61,538 bases of DNA from SLNP01 sp964568875 (GCA_964568875.1 CAZMSH010000024.1:1-61538); one strand, 5' to 3'. Counted from the stretch's first letter, positions 8,245-17,543 are shown. Numbers and translations are program-made. The notes: generated by a model not told the origin, from the sequence alone.

Positions 8245-9255
8245 CTATCTTTTTAGCTGGTAGTCAAGGTTTTCCTGTTCGATAATCCTCTGAGTGAGAA
8301 GATAACCGTAGTGTTTCGATTTTTTCTGGCGGTACATACCCCATGATACTGTTGTCCATTCCTTTGCGGCATGGAGGTCTCCCAATATCTCATATACCAC
8401 TGCAAGGTTATGGGCAGCGCGTCCCTTTGCTTTTCTATTGCCTGTTTCTGTAGCCCTGATCAGTGCCGGTATTGCCTTATCCCAGTCATTAAGCTGCATC
8501 ATCCTTCCGCCCGCAGCAAGATCGGCGTTGCCTCCACCCTTCACGAAGTAGTCGCGTGAAGCTCTGTACCATGTAGGGGTTATTCTCCTACCGTAGGAGA
8601 GACCAGCCTCCCTGCTGGCTCCGTTGATGGCGTCGCTCCTGACTTTAACAGTGTTGATGGCGGCCAGTATAGCCGGTCCGCCGGCACTCCAGTTCATCGA
8701 ATGCGAAAACCAGTATTCATCGGCTATTGTGCGCTCTTCAGGCCAGTACATTCTGAAACCGCAGTTCACCGTTGCAATGCCACCGGTACCTGCTCCGGGA
8801 TTGTTTGCGGAGGGTAGTTTGGCTGCTGCAATGATGAAATCAGAGTCAAATGCCTCAAGGCATACAATCACATCAGCCTGATACTTGACGGCCATTTCAT
8901 CGACAAGGTTCCAGGGCAGGGGCTCTGGTAAAACAGAACCTCGCGATGAGCCGATAAACATCTCATTGGTAACAATAACATTGTAGCGGGTTGAACTTGA
9001 AAGGCTTCTCTTAAGACCCTCCATGACGTTCTGCCTGGCAGCCCTGGAAAGCTGTGGCCCTTCCAGTGTAAGTATGGACTCAAGCTTGTTGAGGTCGGTA
9101 TCTTCAGGTAATGAGCGGTCTATGATCGCTATGGTTTGAATATCGGGTGGTATTGATATCGGAGCAGGTGTGAGCACATTGAAACTCATTCGTGCGGTAC
9201 CGCAACCTGACAGCACAACAAGTATTGTCAGTATTATAGGAGTATATCTTTTCAT
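8245..9255 (-). CDS. DUF6340 family lipoprotein
   Basis: This 336-residue protein has a lipoprotein signal (VVLSGCGT, lipobox cysteine at residue 18). It matches the DUF6340 family of Bacteroidota, whose function is unknown. After the signal comes the family-like segment APISIPPDIQTIAIIDRS. The C-terminal third (about residues 240-320) reads as tetratricopeptide-like helices, including KAIPALIRATETGNRKAKG and AHNLAVVYEILGDLHAAKEW. It is therefore probably anchored to the outer membrane and faces the periplasm. It follows lysS by 24 bases on the same strand and probably shares its transcript. Confidence 0.85.
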   Translation of the reverse strand: MKRYTPIILTILVVLSGCGTARMSFNVLTPAPISIPPDIQTIAIIDRSLPEDTDLNKLESILTLEGPQLSRAARQNVMEGLKRSLSSSTRYNVIVTNEMFIGSSRGSVLPEPLPWNLVDEMAVKYQADVIVCLEAFDSDFIIAAAKLPSANNPGAGTGGIATVNCGFRMYWPEERTIADEYWFSHSMNWSAGGPAILAAINTVKVRSDAINGASREAGLSYGRRITPTWYRASRDYFVKGGGNADLAAGGRMMQLNDWDKAIPALIRATETGNRKAKGRAAHNLAVVYEILGDLHAAKEWTTVSWGMYRQKKSKHYGYLLTQRIIEQENLDYQLKR

Positions 9256-9279
9256 CTTCCCTCAGGTGTTGGTTCACTG

Positions 9280-11013
9280 TCACAAGGTACAATTTTTGAG
9301 CCATAATTCAACTGTCTCAGGACTTACGCCCTGAAGGCCGAGCTTATTCTTCTTGTTGTAGCCGTTCAACTCGTTTGCAAGCCTGCCGGGTTTTTCTACC
9401 TCTTTAAGCTTTTCCACCGTATCATAGCCCAGTGAAATCAGCGGTTCTGCCCACTCCACGGGTATTCCAAATGCCGTGAACGCCTCTTTGACCTCTTCGC
9501 CCTGTGCCCTGCGCCTAATCTCAGGCTTCATCTGGGGGAAGAAGAGCACATCCTGTATTGATGGCTGGTCGGTCATAAGCATGGTTAGCCTGTCGATACC
9601 CATTCCCATTCCTGATGTCGGCGGCATCCCATATTCAAGTGCCCTCACAAAGTCCATGTCAATGAACATCGCTTCGTCATCACCCTTTTCAGAAAGCTTC
9701 AGTTGTTCCTGAAACCTTTCAAGCTGATCAATGGGGTCATTCAACTCGCTGTAAGCATTGGCAATCTCTTTCCCGTTGATGAAGAGTTCAAATCTTTCCG
9801 TCAGTCCTGGCAGTGACCTGTGCTTTTTGGTCAGGGGTGACATCTCGTGAGGATAGTCGACGATAAATGTTGGCTGTACATAGTGATGCTCGCATCTCTC
9901 TCCAAAAATAAGATCTACCAGCTTACCTTTACCCATGGTTTTATCGGGCTCAAGACCCAGGCTCCGGCATGCATCAACCAGCTCCTTTTCATTCATTCCT
10001 GTTATGTCAATGCCTGTATGCTCCTTTATCGCATCGGTCATTGATACTCTTCGGAAAGGCCTCCTGAAGTCTATTTTCTTACCCTGGAATTCAATCTCCG
10101 GCTTGCCGTGCAGATCGACAGCAACTTTCTCTACAATCTCCTCAGTGAAGTTCATCATCCAGTTGTAATCTTTATATGCTACATATATCTCCATTACAGT
10201 GAACTCTGGATTATGAGTGCGGTCCATGCCCTCGTTGCGGAAGTCCTTTGCGAATTCATAAACACCATCGTAGCCTCCCACAATAAGTCTTTTAAGGTAT
10301 AGTTCATTGGCTATCCTCAGATAGAGGGGCATGTCCAGGGCATTATGGTGAGTGATAAAAGGTCTTGCCGCCGCCCCGCCCGGGATAGGCTGCAAAATCG
10401 GAGTCTCAACCTCCAGGTAACCATATGAATTGAACAACTCACGCATGCTTTGAATAATCCGTGTTCTGCTGCGGAAAGTTTCCCGTACGCGTGGATTTAT
10501 TATCAGATCAACATATCTCTGCCTGTAACGAAGTTCAGGGTCGGTCACCTCATCGTACATCTTACCGTCTTTCTCCTTTATTATCGGAAGAGGTCTCAGT
10601 GATTTTGACAGAAGGGTGAACTCCCTGACATGAACTGTAGTTTCTCCCATCTGCGTTTTAAAGACGTGCCCTTTAATCCCTATTATGTCCCCGATGTCGA
10701 GAAGCCGCTTAAAAAGAGTGTTGTAAAGTGTTTTGTCTTCACCCTGACAGATATCATCACGCCTGATATATACCTGTATCCTTCCTGTCTGATCCTGTAA
10801 TTCAGCAAAAGAGGCATTACCCATTATCCTGCGGCTCATAATGCGACCGGCAAGGGTAACATCCTGATAGTTACCCTTCTCTTCAGAGAAGTTGCTGAGA
10901 ATATCAGCAGCGTTGGCATTTACCAGGTATTCTGCTGCCGGGTAAGGATCAATACCCAGCTTGCGTATCTCTTTTAGCGATTCGCGTCTTATCTGTTCCT
11001 GTTCACTTAACAT
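9280..11013 (-). CDS. lysS: Lysyl-tRNA synthetase, class II
   Basis: The enzyme charges tRNA-Lys with lysine. The 577-residue protein has an N-terminal OB-fold anticodon-binding domain (about residues 50-150) and the class II catalytic core with motif 2 (FRNEGMDRTHNPEFT) and motif 3 (GMGMGIDRLTMLMT). A roughly 75-residue C-terminal extension follows motif 3; the same extension is common in Bacteroidota LysS proteins and makes them longer than the approximately 500-residue E. coli form. A -7 promoter box lies 28 bases upstream of the ATG, next to a 7-base repeat array. The divergent neighbour is lipA. Confidence 0.97.
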   Translation of the reverse strand: MLSEQEQIRRESLKEIRKLGIDPYPAAEYLVNANAADILSNFSEEKGNYQDVTLAGRIMSRRIMGNASFAELQDQTGRIQVYIRRDDICQGEDKTLYNTLFKRLLDIGDIIGIKGHVFKTQMGETTVHVREFTLLSKSLRPLPIIKEKDGKMYDEVTDPELRYRQRYVDLIINPRVRETFRSRTRIIQSMRELFNSYGYLEVETPILQPIPGGAAARPFITHHNALDMPLYLRIANELYLKRLIVGGYDGVYEFAKDFRNEGMDRTHNPEFTVMEIYVAYKDYNWMMNFTEEIVEKVAVDLHGKPEIEFQGKKIDFRRPFRRVSMTDAIKEHTGIDITGMNEKELVDACRSLGLEPDKTMGKGKLVDLIFGERCEHHYVQPTFIVDYPHEMSPLTKKHRSLPGLTERFELFINGKEIANAYSELNDPIDQLERFQEQLKLSEKGDDEAMFIDMDFVRALEYGMPPTSGMGMGIDRLTMLMTDQPSIQDVLFFPQMKPEIRRRAQGEEVKEAFTAFGIPVEWAEPLISLGYDTVEKLKEVEKPGRLANELNGYNKKNKLGLQGVSPETVELWLKNCTL

Positions 11014-11040
11014 TGGTTACGGTGATATTGAAAATTTCAG

Positions 11041-11048
11041 CAAAGATA
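11041..11048 (-). promoter_or_regulatory. Putative lysS promoter, -7 box
   Basis: On the minus strand the bases read TATCTTTG, a full TAnnTTTG match, giving a predicted leader of about 20 bases. The expected -33 position (about 11068-11072) falls inside the ACGGNNN heptamer array, where no TTTG is present. Confidence 0.6.
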
Positions 11049-11057
11049 GAAATTAAT

Positions 11058-11092
11058 ACGGTGTACGGAGAACGGAGAACGGTTAACGGTAT
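11058..11092. repeat. 7-base tandem repeat, five ACGGNNN units
   Basis: Five consecutive 7-base units read ACGGTGT, ACGGAGA, ACGGAGA, ACGGTTA and ACGGTAT. The ACGGTTA unit is the reverse complement, in circular permutation, of the ACCGTTA unit in the array at 17598-17625. The array lies between the divergent lysS and lipA genes. No protein-coding signal is seen in it. Confidence 0.85.
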
Positions 11093-11120
11093 CCGGGCTG
11101 AGCGAAGTACCCAATGCCGC

Positions 11121-11183
11121 ATACCCCATACCCCATACCCCATACCCCATACCCCACCCCGCACACCCCATACCTCATACCGC
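11121..11183. repeat. 7-base tandem repeat, nine ATACCCC-type units
   Basis: Five perfect ATACCCC units (11121-11155) are followed by four degenerate units: ACCCCGC, ACACCCC, ATACCTC and ATACCGC. The array lies 28 bases beyond the ACGGNNN array in the same lysS-lipA gap. It is strongly strand-asymmetric (A/C on the plus strand). Short open frames through it are periodic artefacts, not genes. Confidence 0.9.
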
Positions 11184-11211
11184 AATACTTTATAAACTCT
11201 ATGCCTCCCAA

Positions 11212-11243
11212 TTTATTTATCTCCCCTTTTTTCATTAACTTTG
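11212..11243 (+). promoter_or_regulatory. Putative lipA-lipB promoter
   Basis: A TTTA -33 box (11212-11215) is followed after 20 bases by TAACTTTG (11236-11243). This matches the Bacteroidetes TTTG/TAnnTTTG consensus except for one base in the -33 box. Predicted initiation is about 28 bases upstream of the lipA ATG. Confidence 0.65.
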
Positions 11244-11278
11244 CCTGATTTGTTGCAGGGAATCCACATTAGCTTAAT

Positions 11279-12151
11279 ATGCAGAAAGAGAGACGATTAC
11301 CGGAATGGTTGAAGATGCAGAGGGCCAGTGGTGAAGAGTATGCAAGGGTTAAGAGGCTGGTTCAGAGTAACCACCTGCATACTATTTGTACCAGCGGTAA
11401 CTGCCCTAATATAGGGGAGTGCTGGAATGCCGGAACCGCAACTTTCATGATTCTCGGAGATATCTGCACCAGATCATGCCGTTTTTGCGGAACAGCGACA
11501 GGAAAGCCCCTGCCACCAGATAAGAATGAGCCTAAGCGGCTGGCCGAAGCGGTAAAGACACTAAAACTTAAGCATTGTGTTATAACCTCTGTCGACAGGG
11601 ACGACCTGCCAGATGGCGGAGCTGCCTTCTGGGCTGAAACCATCAGTGAGATAAAAAGCATGAATCAGGGAATCACTATCGAGGCACTGATACCCGATTT
11701 TGACGGCAACCCCGATAATATCGTCAAGGTGATCGATGCCGGCCCTGATGTCATATCCCATAATCTCGAGACAGTAAGACGCCTCACCCCGCTAATCAGA
11801 TCAAGGGCAAAATATGAAACCAGTCTGAGCGTTATTGAATATATAGCAGGTAACGGGATGACGGCTAAATCTGGCATTATGGTCGGTCTGGGAGAAACTG
11901 ACGAAGAGGTATATGAGACTATGGATGATCTGCTTCAGGCAGGTTGCAGTGTCTTCACAATAGGCCAGTACCTGCAGCCATCTTTCAGGCATATGGAGGT
12001 TGTAAGCTACATTACTCCCGCCAGGTTTGAGGAGTACAGGCTTAAAGGTCTTGAAAAGGGCTTCAGCTTCGTCGAGAGCAGTCCGTTGGTGCGCTCGTCG
12101 TATCACGCTGAAAAACACGTAAGTAATAGTTTTGTCAATATAAAAAAGTGA
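11279..12151 (+). CDS. lipA: Lipoyl synthase (radical SAM)
   Basis: LipA inserts two sulfurs into protein-bound octanoyl groups to make lipoyl cofactors for pyruvate and 2-oxoacid dehydrogenases and the glycine cleavage system. The 290-residue protein has the auxiliary-cluster cysteines at 37, 42 and 48 (CTSGNCPNIGEC), the radical SAM motif CTRSCRFC with cysteines 63, 67 and 70, and the C-terminal RSSYHAEKH whose serine binds the auxiliary cluster. The ATG directly precedes a normal N-terminus. The gene is followed after 10 bases by lipB, so transfer and sulfur insertion are encoded together. Confidence 0.97.
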   Translation: MQKERRLPEWLKMQRASGEEYARVKRLVQSNHLHTICTSGNCPNIGECWNAGTATFMILGDICTRSCRFCGTATGKPLPPDKNEPKRLAEAVKTLKLKHCVITSVDRDDLPDGGAAFWAETISEIKSMNQGITIEALIPDFDGNPDNIVKVIDAGPDVISHNLETVRRLTPLIRSRAKYETSLSVIEYIAGNGMTAKSGIMVGLGETDEEVYETMDDLLQAGCSVFTIGQYLQPSFRHMEVVSYITPARFEEYRLKGLEKGFSFVESSPLVRSSYHAEKHVSNSFVNIKK

Positions 12152-12161
12152 AACTGGTAAA

Positions 12162-12866
12162 GTGAGCTATCATGTAAGATTTGAAGACCTTGGATTAAGA
12201 GATTACAAAGAAGTGTGGGACTACCAGGAGCAACTCCTGGAGTCGATGATCGAGACCAAGCTGAGGCTCCGCTCGGGCAGCCCTGTTGCAGGCAGCAACG
12301 CCGTGCCCAGGCTCATTTTTGTTGAGCACCCCCATGTCTTTACCCTGGGGAAAAGCGGCTCAGACAACAATCTTCTTCTCAACTACATACAACTGCAGGC
12401 CAGGCACGCCTCATTTTATCATATCGATCGCGGAGGCGACATAACATATCACGGCCCTGGCCAGATTGTCGGATATCCGATAATCGACCTTGAAGTAATT
12501 GGCATCGGGCTTAGAGAATATATCCACCGTCTCGAGGAGGCAGTAATACAGACAATAGCTCTCTACGGCATTTCGGGGGAACGCATGGCCGGCGCTACAG
12601 GGGTATGGCTTGATACCGCAAAAGCCGGTTCCACAAGAAAGATATGCGCCATCGGAGTGCGTGTCAGCAGGGCGGTGACAATGCACGGCTTTGCATTCAA
12701 CGTCAATACCAGCCTTGAGTACTTTGGCTACATCAATCCCTGCGGCTATACTGACAAGGGGGTCACATCACTGGCCAGGGAGCTGGGTCGCGAAATCAAT
12801 ATGGAAGAGGTAAAGAAGATTCTTCGCGGCAAACTGGCTGAACAATTTGAAATGGAATTTATTTAA
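12162..12866 (+). CDS. lipB: Octanoyl-[ACP]:protein octanoyltransferase
   Basis: LipB transfers octanoate from acyl carrier protein to lipoyl domains, providing the substrate for LipA. The 234-residue protein shows the family signature RGGDITYHGPGQIVGYPI, the lysine region KICAIGVRVSR and the catalytic cysteine in INPCGYTDKG. The start is a GTG at 12162; no ATG occurs early enough to keep the conserved N-terminal part. A segment around residues 30-50 (SGSPVAGSNAVPR) is a small insertion compared with the E. coli protein. It sits between lipA and recJ, with recJ 6 bases downstream. Confidence 0.95.
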   Translation: MSYHVRFEDLGLRDYKEVWDYQEQLLESMIETKLRLRSGSPVAGSNAVPRLIFVEHPHVFTLGKSGSDNNLLLNYIQLQARHASFYHIDRGGDITYHGPGQIVGYPIIDLEVIGIGLREYIHRLEEAVIQTIALYGISGERMAGATGVWLDTAKAGSTRKICAIGVRVSRAVTMHGFAFNVNTSLEYFGYINPCGYTDKGVTSLARELGREINMEEVKKILRGKLAEQFEMEFI

Positions 12867-12872
12867 TATATA

Positions 12873-14591
12873 ATGGAGAAACGCTGGGTTATAAAGGAAA
12901 GAGGCGATCAGGTTGTTGTGAAACAACTGTCAGCAGCATTGGTAGTGCCCGAGTCGCTCGCGAACCTTATGGTTCAGCGCGGTATTCATACACCTGCCGA
13001 GGCTAAATCATTCTTCGAACCATCACTCAACGATCTTTACGACCCCTTCATGATGAAGGATATGAACAGGGCCGTTGACCGCATCTCTTCAGCTATATCC
13101 AAAAACGAAAGGATACTGGTGTACGGCGACTATGACGTTGACGGAACCACTTCCGTAGCGGTGATGTATTCGTTTCTGCGCAAGATTCACTCCAATATCG
13201 ATTACTATATCCCCGACCGCTACAGCGAGGGGTATGGTATCTCAACAATGGGGATGGACTACGCAGCCTCAACAGGGTGCAGGCTTGTCATTGCTCTTGA
13301 TTGCGGTATCAAGGCTGTTGAAAAGGTTAAGTATGCCCGCTCAAAAGGGCTCGACATAATCATCTGTGACCATCATCTTCCCGGCGATACTATTCCCGAT
13401 GCTACGGCAGTACTCGACCCCAAACAGCCCGGATGCAGCTACCCATACAAGGAGCTCTCAGGTTGTGGTGTGGGTTTCAAACTGATACAGGGTTACTGCA
13501 GGATTCATGGGCTCAATGCTGATGAAGCCTATGAATATCTCGATCTTGTTGCAGTCAGCATAGCCTCCGACATAGTTCCTATTACCGGCGAGAACAGAAT
13601 ACTTGCCTACTATGGCCTCAGGAGATTAAATGAGTCACCGGGAACAGGCCTTAAGGAGATCATACGCGAGGCTGAAATAACACGTACAGTGTCGATTGAA
13701 GATGTAGTATTTAAGATCGGTCCGCGTATTAACGCTGCCGGCAGAATGGAGTCAGGCCGAAAGGCAGTTGAGCTGCTGGTCTCCAGTGACAGCAAGCTGG
13801 CTTCGGGAATCAGCAAGATGATAAACGACTGCAACAACGAACGTCGCAATGTCGACAGGAATATCACCACCGAGGCAATGAGAATGATCTCCGACGATCA
13901 GATAGGGTCAAACTCCCGGACAACGGTGCTTTATAACCCAAGCTGGCATAAGGGCGTTATTGGTATAGTTGCTTCAAGGCTTATTGAGACGTATTACAGG
14001 CCTACGGTTATTCTTACCGAGTCAAATGGCTTTGCCACAGGGTCGGCACGGTCGGTGCCCGGCTATGATCTCTATCAGTCTATTGAGGCCTGCTCTGACC
14101 TGCTGGAAAGCTTCGGAGGCCATATGTTTGCCGCCGGACTGACAATGAAGAAGGAGAATGTACCGGAATTCACAAGACGTTTTGAAAAATTTGTGACTGA
14201 TACAATATCAGAAGATCAGCTTGTCCCACGTATATTTGTCGATTGCGAATTGTCGCCGGGAGAGATCAACGGCGAATTCTTCAGCCGTCTGAACCAGTTC
14301 CAGCCTTATGGACCCGAAAATACGGCACCTGTATTTGTTTCACGTAACGTTTATGATACCGGAAACGGAAAAATGGTTGGCCAGAACGGCGAGCACCTGA
14401 AGCTTGAAATATGCCATGAATCGTCGGGTATTACTGTATTTCCTGCAATTGCTTTCGGACAGGCACACCGTTGGGATTATATAAGGTCAAACAGGCCCTT
14501 TGATATCTGCTATACAATCGAAATGAATGAGTTCAGGGGCTTCAGGTCACTGCAGCTGAACATTCGTGACATCCGCCCCTCAGAGGATTAG
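12873..14591 (+). CDS. recJ: Single-stranded-DNA-specific exonuclease RecJ
   Basis: RecJ degrades single-stranded DNA 5' to 3' in recombination and mismatch or base-excision repair. The 572-residue protein has the DHH-family metal sites YGDYDVDG, DCGI and ICDHHLPG, the SGCGVGFKL motif, and the DHHA1 signature with ESFGGHMFAAGL. The C-terminal part carries the OB-like domain of RecJ. Length is normal. The gene follows lipB by 6 bases and its 3' end overlaps, tail to tail, the last four bases of the minus-strand gene at 14588, leaving no room for a dedicated terminator. Confidence 0.96.
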   Translation: MEKRWVIKERGDQVVVKQLSAALVVPESLANLMVQRGIHTPAEAKSFFEPSLNDLYDPFMMKDMNRAVDRISSAISKNERILVYGDYDVDGTTSVAVMYSFLRKIHSNIDYYIPDRYSEGYGISTMGMDYAASTGCRLVIALDCGIKAVEKVKYARSKGLDIIICDHHLPGDTIPDATAVLDPKQPGCSYPYKELSGCGVGFKLIQGYCRIHGLNADEAYEYLDLVAVSIASDIVPITGENRILAYYGLRRLNESPGTGLKEIIREAEITRTVSIEDVVFKIGPRINAAGRMESGRKAVELLVSSDSKLASGISKMINDCNNERRNVDRNITTEAMRMISDDQIGSNSRTTVLYNPSWHKGVIGIVASRLIETYYRPTVILTESNGFATGSARSVPGYDLYQSIEACSDLLESFGGHMFAAGLTMKKENVPEFTRRFEKFVTDTISEDQLVPRIFVDCELSPGEINGEFFSRLNQFQPYGPENTAPVFVSRNVYDTGNGKMVGQNGEHLKLEICHESSGITVFPAIAFGQAHRWDYIRSNRPFDICYTIEMNEFRGFRSLQLNIRDIRPSED

Positions 14592-16591
14592 AATCTCAGG
14601 CTGATCTGCACTTTTATCTCTTCCGTTGCCGGGTTGCTCTCCTTTGGGTATTTCCTCATTAACCCGTATTTTATTCTGAGATCAGCTTTCTCTCCTATAA
14701 CCGCGTTTACAATTAATGCCGTTCTGCTTCCCTCGCCGTGATGAACAGGTATGCTGAAGCCGTATAACATGTCATTCTCATAAAGATACAGGCCTGAATC
14801 AAAATCGCCGGTTGTGAACATGGCCTGCCTTATCCATACTGAAAGAGGAAAACCTGAAGGAGCTATCACTGCGTCGCATGCCAGCATACTTCCGCTTTTG
14901 TCATCACCTGCCCTTTTGTACAGGGCATGTGCCCTGAAACTTATAGCGAGTGCAGGAGAGCCTGTGACAGTCATTCTCATGGTTGTCTGCCTGACTTCAG
15001 TAAGCGGGGGTACCCCTCCGCTGGCTGGTCCTGTAATCCTTGCCGTCATTGAACTGTTTTTCCAGGTTTCCCCTCCATATATCCTTAATTCGGCAGTAAA
15101 CCCGCTGCGTATTTCGTATATTGCTTTCACCTCAGCACGAAAACCGTGTGACGGGGCAGATACAGAGGATTTTAGCCATGGATGACGGTAAACATCGGCA
15201 CCGGCATGAAGGAACAGACCCCTGGCAGCCTCGTACATAACCCGTGCCATCAGACCTTCTTCGTTGCAGGTACGTGTGTTTCGGCCAGGTCCACCTGCAA
15301 GATGTCCGTAGTATCCCTTACTGTAGTATCTGTATATCAGGCTGCCTGTCAGCCGGTCATCAAACCTTATGTTCACAGTATGGGCTGTAGCCGGTATTCC
15401 GTCTCCCGAGAATGCCAGCTCTCCTGCTCCTGTCATCCTTCCTCGTGCAAAGCGGTATGATGCCCCGGCATTAAAGTTGCCGGTTCCGATGAAGCCATAC
15501 ATCTCACCTCGACCCGATACACCTTCTCTTACCTCCCTCGAAAAATTCGTATGGCATGCAGTGAGTGTCCATCTTATATCTCCTTTCCCCAGGCCAACAC
15601 TTATTCCTGCTGATGTTTCGCGCAGCACTCCGGCGGCAGATAAGCCCGACAATGACCCATGCACAGGTGGTGTCGACAGAATATCTGCATATTCAACGCC
15701 GGAGGCGTCTTTCAGCAGCCTTGCATCGCGGTAACGCGACGAAATGAAGAGAGACATTTTCAGGTTTTGTCTACTGGCAGTCACTGCCGCACCCCGCAGG
15801 TAGTTGTTTTCGTTTATTGAGGAACTGATTATGAAACCATCACGGTGACCCATGAAAGAAGTGCCCGTAAGAGTCAGAAAGGGTCTGTAGCCACTGTTAA
15901 CAACCAGGCCCATTCCAAAGCGGGCTGTGTAATCACCAGCGATGAAGCTTATTACGCCATTGTTACCTGTGATGTTGCTGTTGGTTATTGCGATACCACC
16001 GGTAATAAAATCGGGCCGGCCGCTCCAGAGAGGCTGCTCACCTGCGTCTGAGGCTGCTGTCAGGCTTGCAGACAGGTTGCCTGAATTCATACGGTATCTG
16101 GTGCTGTTCCTGAACGGGTTGACATCAGTACCGGGAGAGCCGTCAATATACCTTATTCCGGCGGTAGCAACCACCCTGTTCCATAGCCTCGGAGAGGACT
16201 CCTCGTATGCTGAGGCCGGAGTTATATCAAGAGATATGAAAGGCATCATCATCTCTGCTGTCTGGCGGTTGAAACCTGGCAGAGATGCCAGTTCAAGTAA
16301 TGAAACAACCGGACCAGTACGCCTTATGTATGATACAATTGTTTCGATCTGATGGGTTGTCAGGAAGAATAATCTCGAAATATCTGTCTGGTCACCGCGG
16401 TTAATAAATACCGGTTCCGCAGCAAGGTCAAAAAGCATTTCGGTCAGCAGCTCTGCATTTGTGTCTGTTGACTCTTCAGCAAGTTCATTTGCCAGTCTGC
16501 CTATTACCGACATCAGCTTCTGCTCCTGTGCGCTGCTCCAATGGCAAATACCAAGCCCCAGTATTATTGATATGACCCTTAGCGTGTTCAT
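14588..16591 (-). CDS. Secreted helix-hairpin-helix protein with outer-membrane barrel region
   Basis: This 667-residue protein has a signal peptide (about residues 1-21, ending SSAQ). Residues about 60-125 resemble a ComEA-type helix-hairpin-helix domain, with VSLLELASLPGFNRQTAEMM as the clearest hairpin. The remaining 500 residues are rich in alternating hydrophobic, glycine and aromatic residues and end in ISLRF, a typical outer-membrane beta-barrel ending. Proteins with this layout occur across Bacteroidota without assigned function. A HHH domain normally binds DNA, so a role in DNA binding or uptake at the outer membrane is possible but unproven. It converges on recJ. Confidence 0.75.
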   Translation of the reverse strand: MNTLRVISIILGLGICHWSSAQEQKLMSVIGRLANELAEESTDTNAELLTEMLFDLAAEPVFINRGDQTDISRLFFLTTHQIETIVSYIRRTGPVVSLLELASLPGFNRQTAEMMMPFISLDITPASAYEESSPRLWNRVVATAGIRYIDGSPGTDVNPFRNSTRYRMNSGNLSASLTAASDAGEQPLWSGRPDFITGGIAITNSNITGNNGVISFIAGDYTARFGMGLVVNSGYRPFLTLTGTSFMGHRDGFIISSSINENNYLRGAAVTASRQNLKMSLFISSRYRDARLLKDASGVEYADILSTPPVHGSLSGLSAAGVLRETSAGISVGLGKGDIRWTLTACHTNFSREVREGVSGRGEMYGFIGTGNFNAGASYRFARGRMTGAGELAFSGDGIPATAHTVNIRFDDRLTGSLIYRYYSKGYYGHLAGGPGRNTRTCNEEGLMARVMYEAARGLFLHAGADVYRHPWLKSSVSAPSHGFRAEVKAIYEIRSGFTAELRIYGGETWKNSSMTARITGPASGGVPPLTEVRQTTMRMTVTGSPALAISFRAHALYKRAGDDKSGSMLACDAVIAPSGFPLSVWIRQAMFTTGDFDSGLYLYENDMLYGFSIPVHHGEGSRTALIVNAVIGEKADLRIKYGLMRKYPKESNPATEEIKVQISLRF

Positions 16592-16718
16592 TATCCTGGT
16601 CTGTTAATCAACAGTGCATTGCAGGTTGCCGGATACAATAACTATTCGATATTTCAGCCGGGCTATTTTCATCTTTTTTTATTTACACTTGCATAATAAA
16701 ATGCCTGACAAGCATGCT

Positions 16719-17543
16719 TCATCTCCTGAAGGTTTTATGTATTGCTGCCACCGGAGAGATGCCCAGCCGGTCGTGTGTTATAAATGCGAGGGAGCAGTTA
16801 AAGCCGGCAAACCTGAATGCTGCTGTGAAACCAAGTGAACCGGTGCCGGTTTCGAACCCGGCCTTCAAAGTGGCAGACGGAGTAATCTCATAACTAAGGC
16901 CTGCTGCTGCTGAAACAGGTGTCTTGCTGCTCTTTGCAATCATAGCAGACACCTTTGACCTGTCGTTTACCGATGCTTCGATGCCGACTCTGATGGCGGA
17001 AGGGGAGGGATACTCTCTCAACCTGTAAGGGACAGGATCAGCCAGATGTATGCCTAAACTTGTTTTTTCACTGATAGTGTATATCAGTCCTATCTGCCCC
17101 GATGCCATAAGCCTGAGAGCATCTTCAGCCGGCGATGCTGCTGCATTAAGGGAAGCCTCTGCCCCCAGCGCAAGGCTGCCTGACAGGGAGATGCCACCTG
17201 AAACTGAAAAATGGTGATACATAAGCTGTGAGAATCCATAGCCTGAGTAGCGAAAACCGAATGCCCCCCTGCTAAAAGGAGCCGTGTAGAAGAGAGACCT
17301 TATCGACAGTTCAGGCATTGCGAACCTCGAATAATACTCAATTCCGGCTGTGTGGTCACTTATAAATGCCAGAGCAGCCTGGTTCACAAAACAGTTGCGG
17401 AAATCTCTTCCGGTTACCGAAGGATAGAGCGGCGGCGGAGACAGGTTTAGTCCGGAAAATACACCCTCCTGCGCGGAGAGCTTATAACCAGACAGCAGTA
17501 ACAGGACAACCAGTCCTATTACTGAACTTAAAGCACACTTCAT
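16719..17543 (-). CDS. Outer-membrane barrel-like protein of unknown function
   Basis: The 274-residue protein has a signal peptide (about residues 1-24, ending KLSAQ). After it comes a proline-rich stretch (SPPPLYPSVTGRDF) and an NQAALAF segment resembling the start of PorV/FadL-type proteins. The rest is repeated amphipathic beta strands rich in Gly, Ser and Ala, typical of a small outer-membrane barrel. It may be transcribed with the helix-hairpin-helix gene 127 bases downstream; the gap between them (16592-16718) holds no strong terminator. The ligand is unknown. Confidence 0.7.
   Translation of the reverse strand: MKCALSSVIGLVVLLLLSGYKLSAQEGVFSGLNLSPPPLYPSVTGRDFRNCFVNQAALAFISDHTAGIEYYSRFAMPELSIRSLFYTAPFSRGAFGFRYSGYGFSQLMYHHFSVSGGISLSGSLALGAEASLNAAASPAEDALRLMASGQIGLIYTISEKTSLGIHLADPVPYRLREYPSPSAIRVGIEASVNDRSKVSAMIAKSSKTPVSAAAGLSYEITPSATLKAGFETGTGSLGFTAAFRFAGFNCSLAFITHDRLGISPVAAIHKTFRR

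Noticed and set aside
11003..11195. Open frames of about 60 residues on both strands between lysS and lipA
   Set aside because: They run through the 7-base arrays, where period 7 avoids stop codons, and give repetitive peptides without any start signal or domain.
16710..16719. Palindrome AAGCATGCTT at the end of the outer-membrane protein gene as a terminator
   Set aside because: It is a self-complementary 10-mer without loop and is not followed by a T-run in a suitable position.
16614..16838. Plus-strand frame of 74 residues with several cysteines
   Set aside because: It mostly overlaps the antisense outer-membrane protein gene and its start lies in a gap without promoter or ribosome-binding site. 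The cysteines are coincidental.
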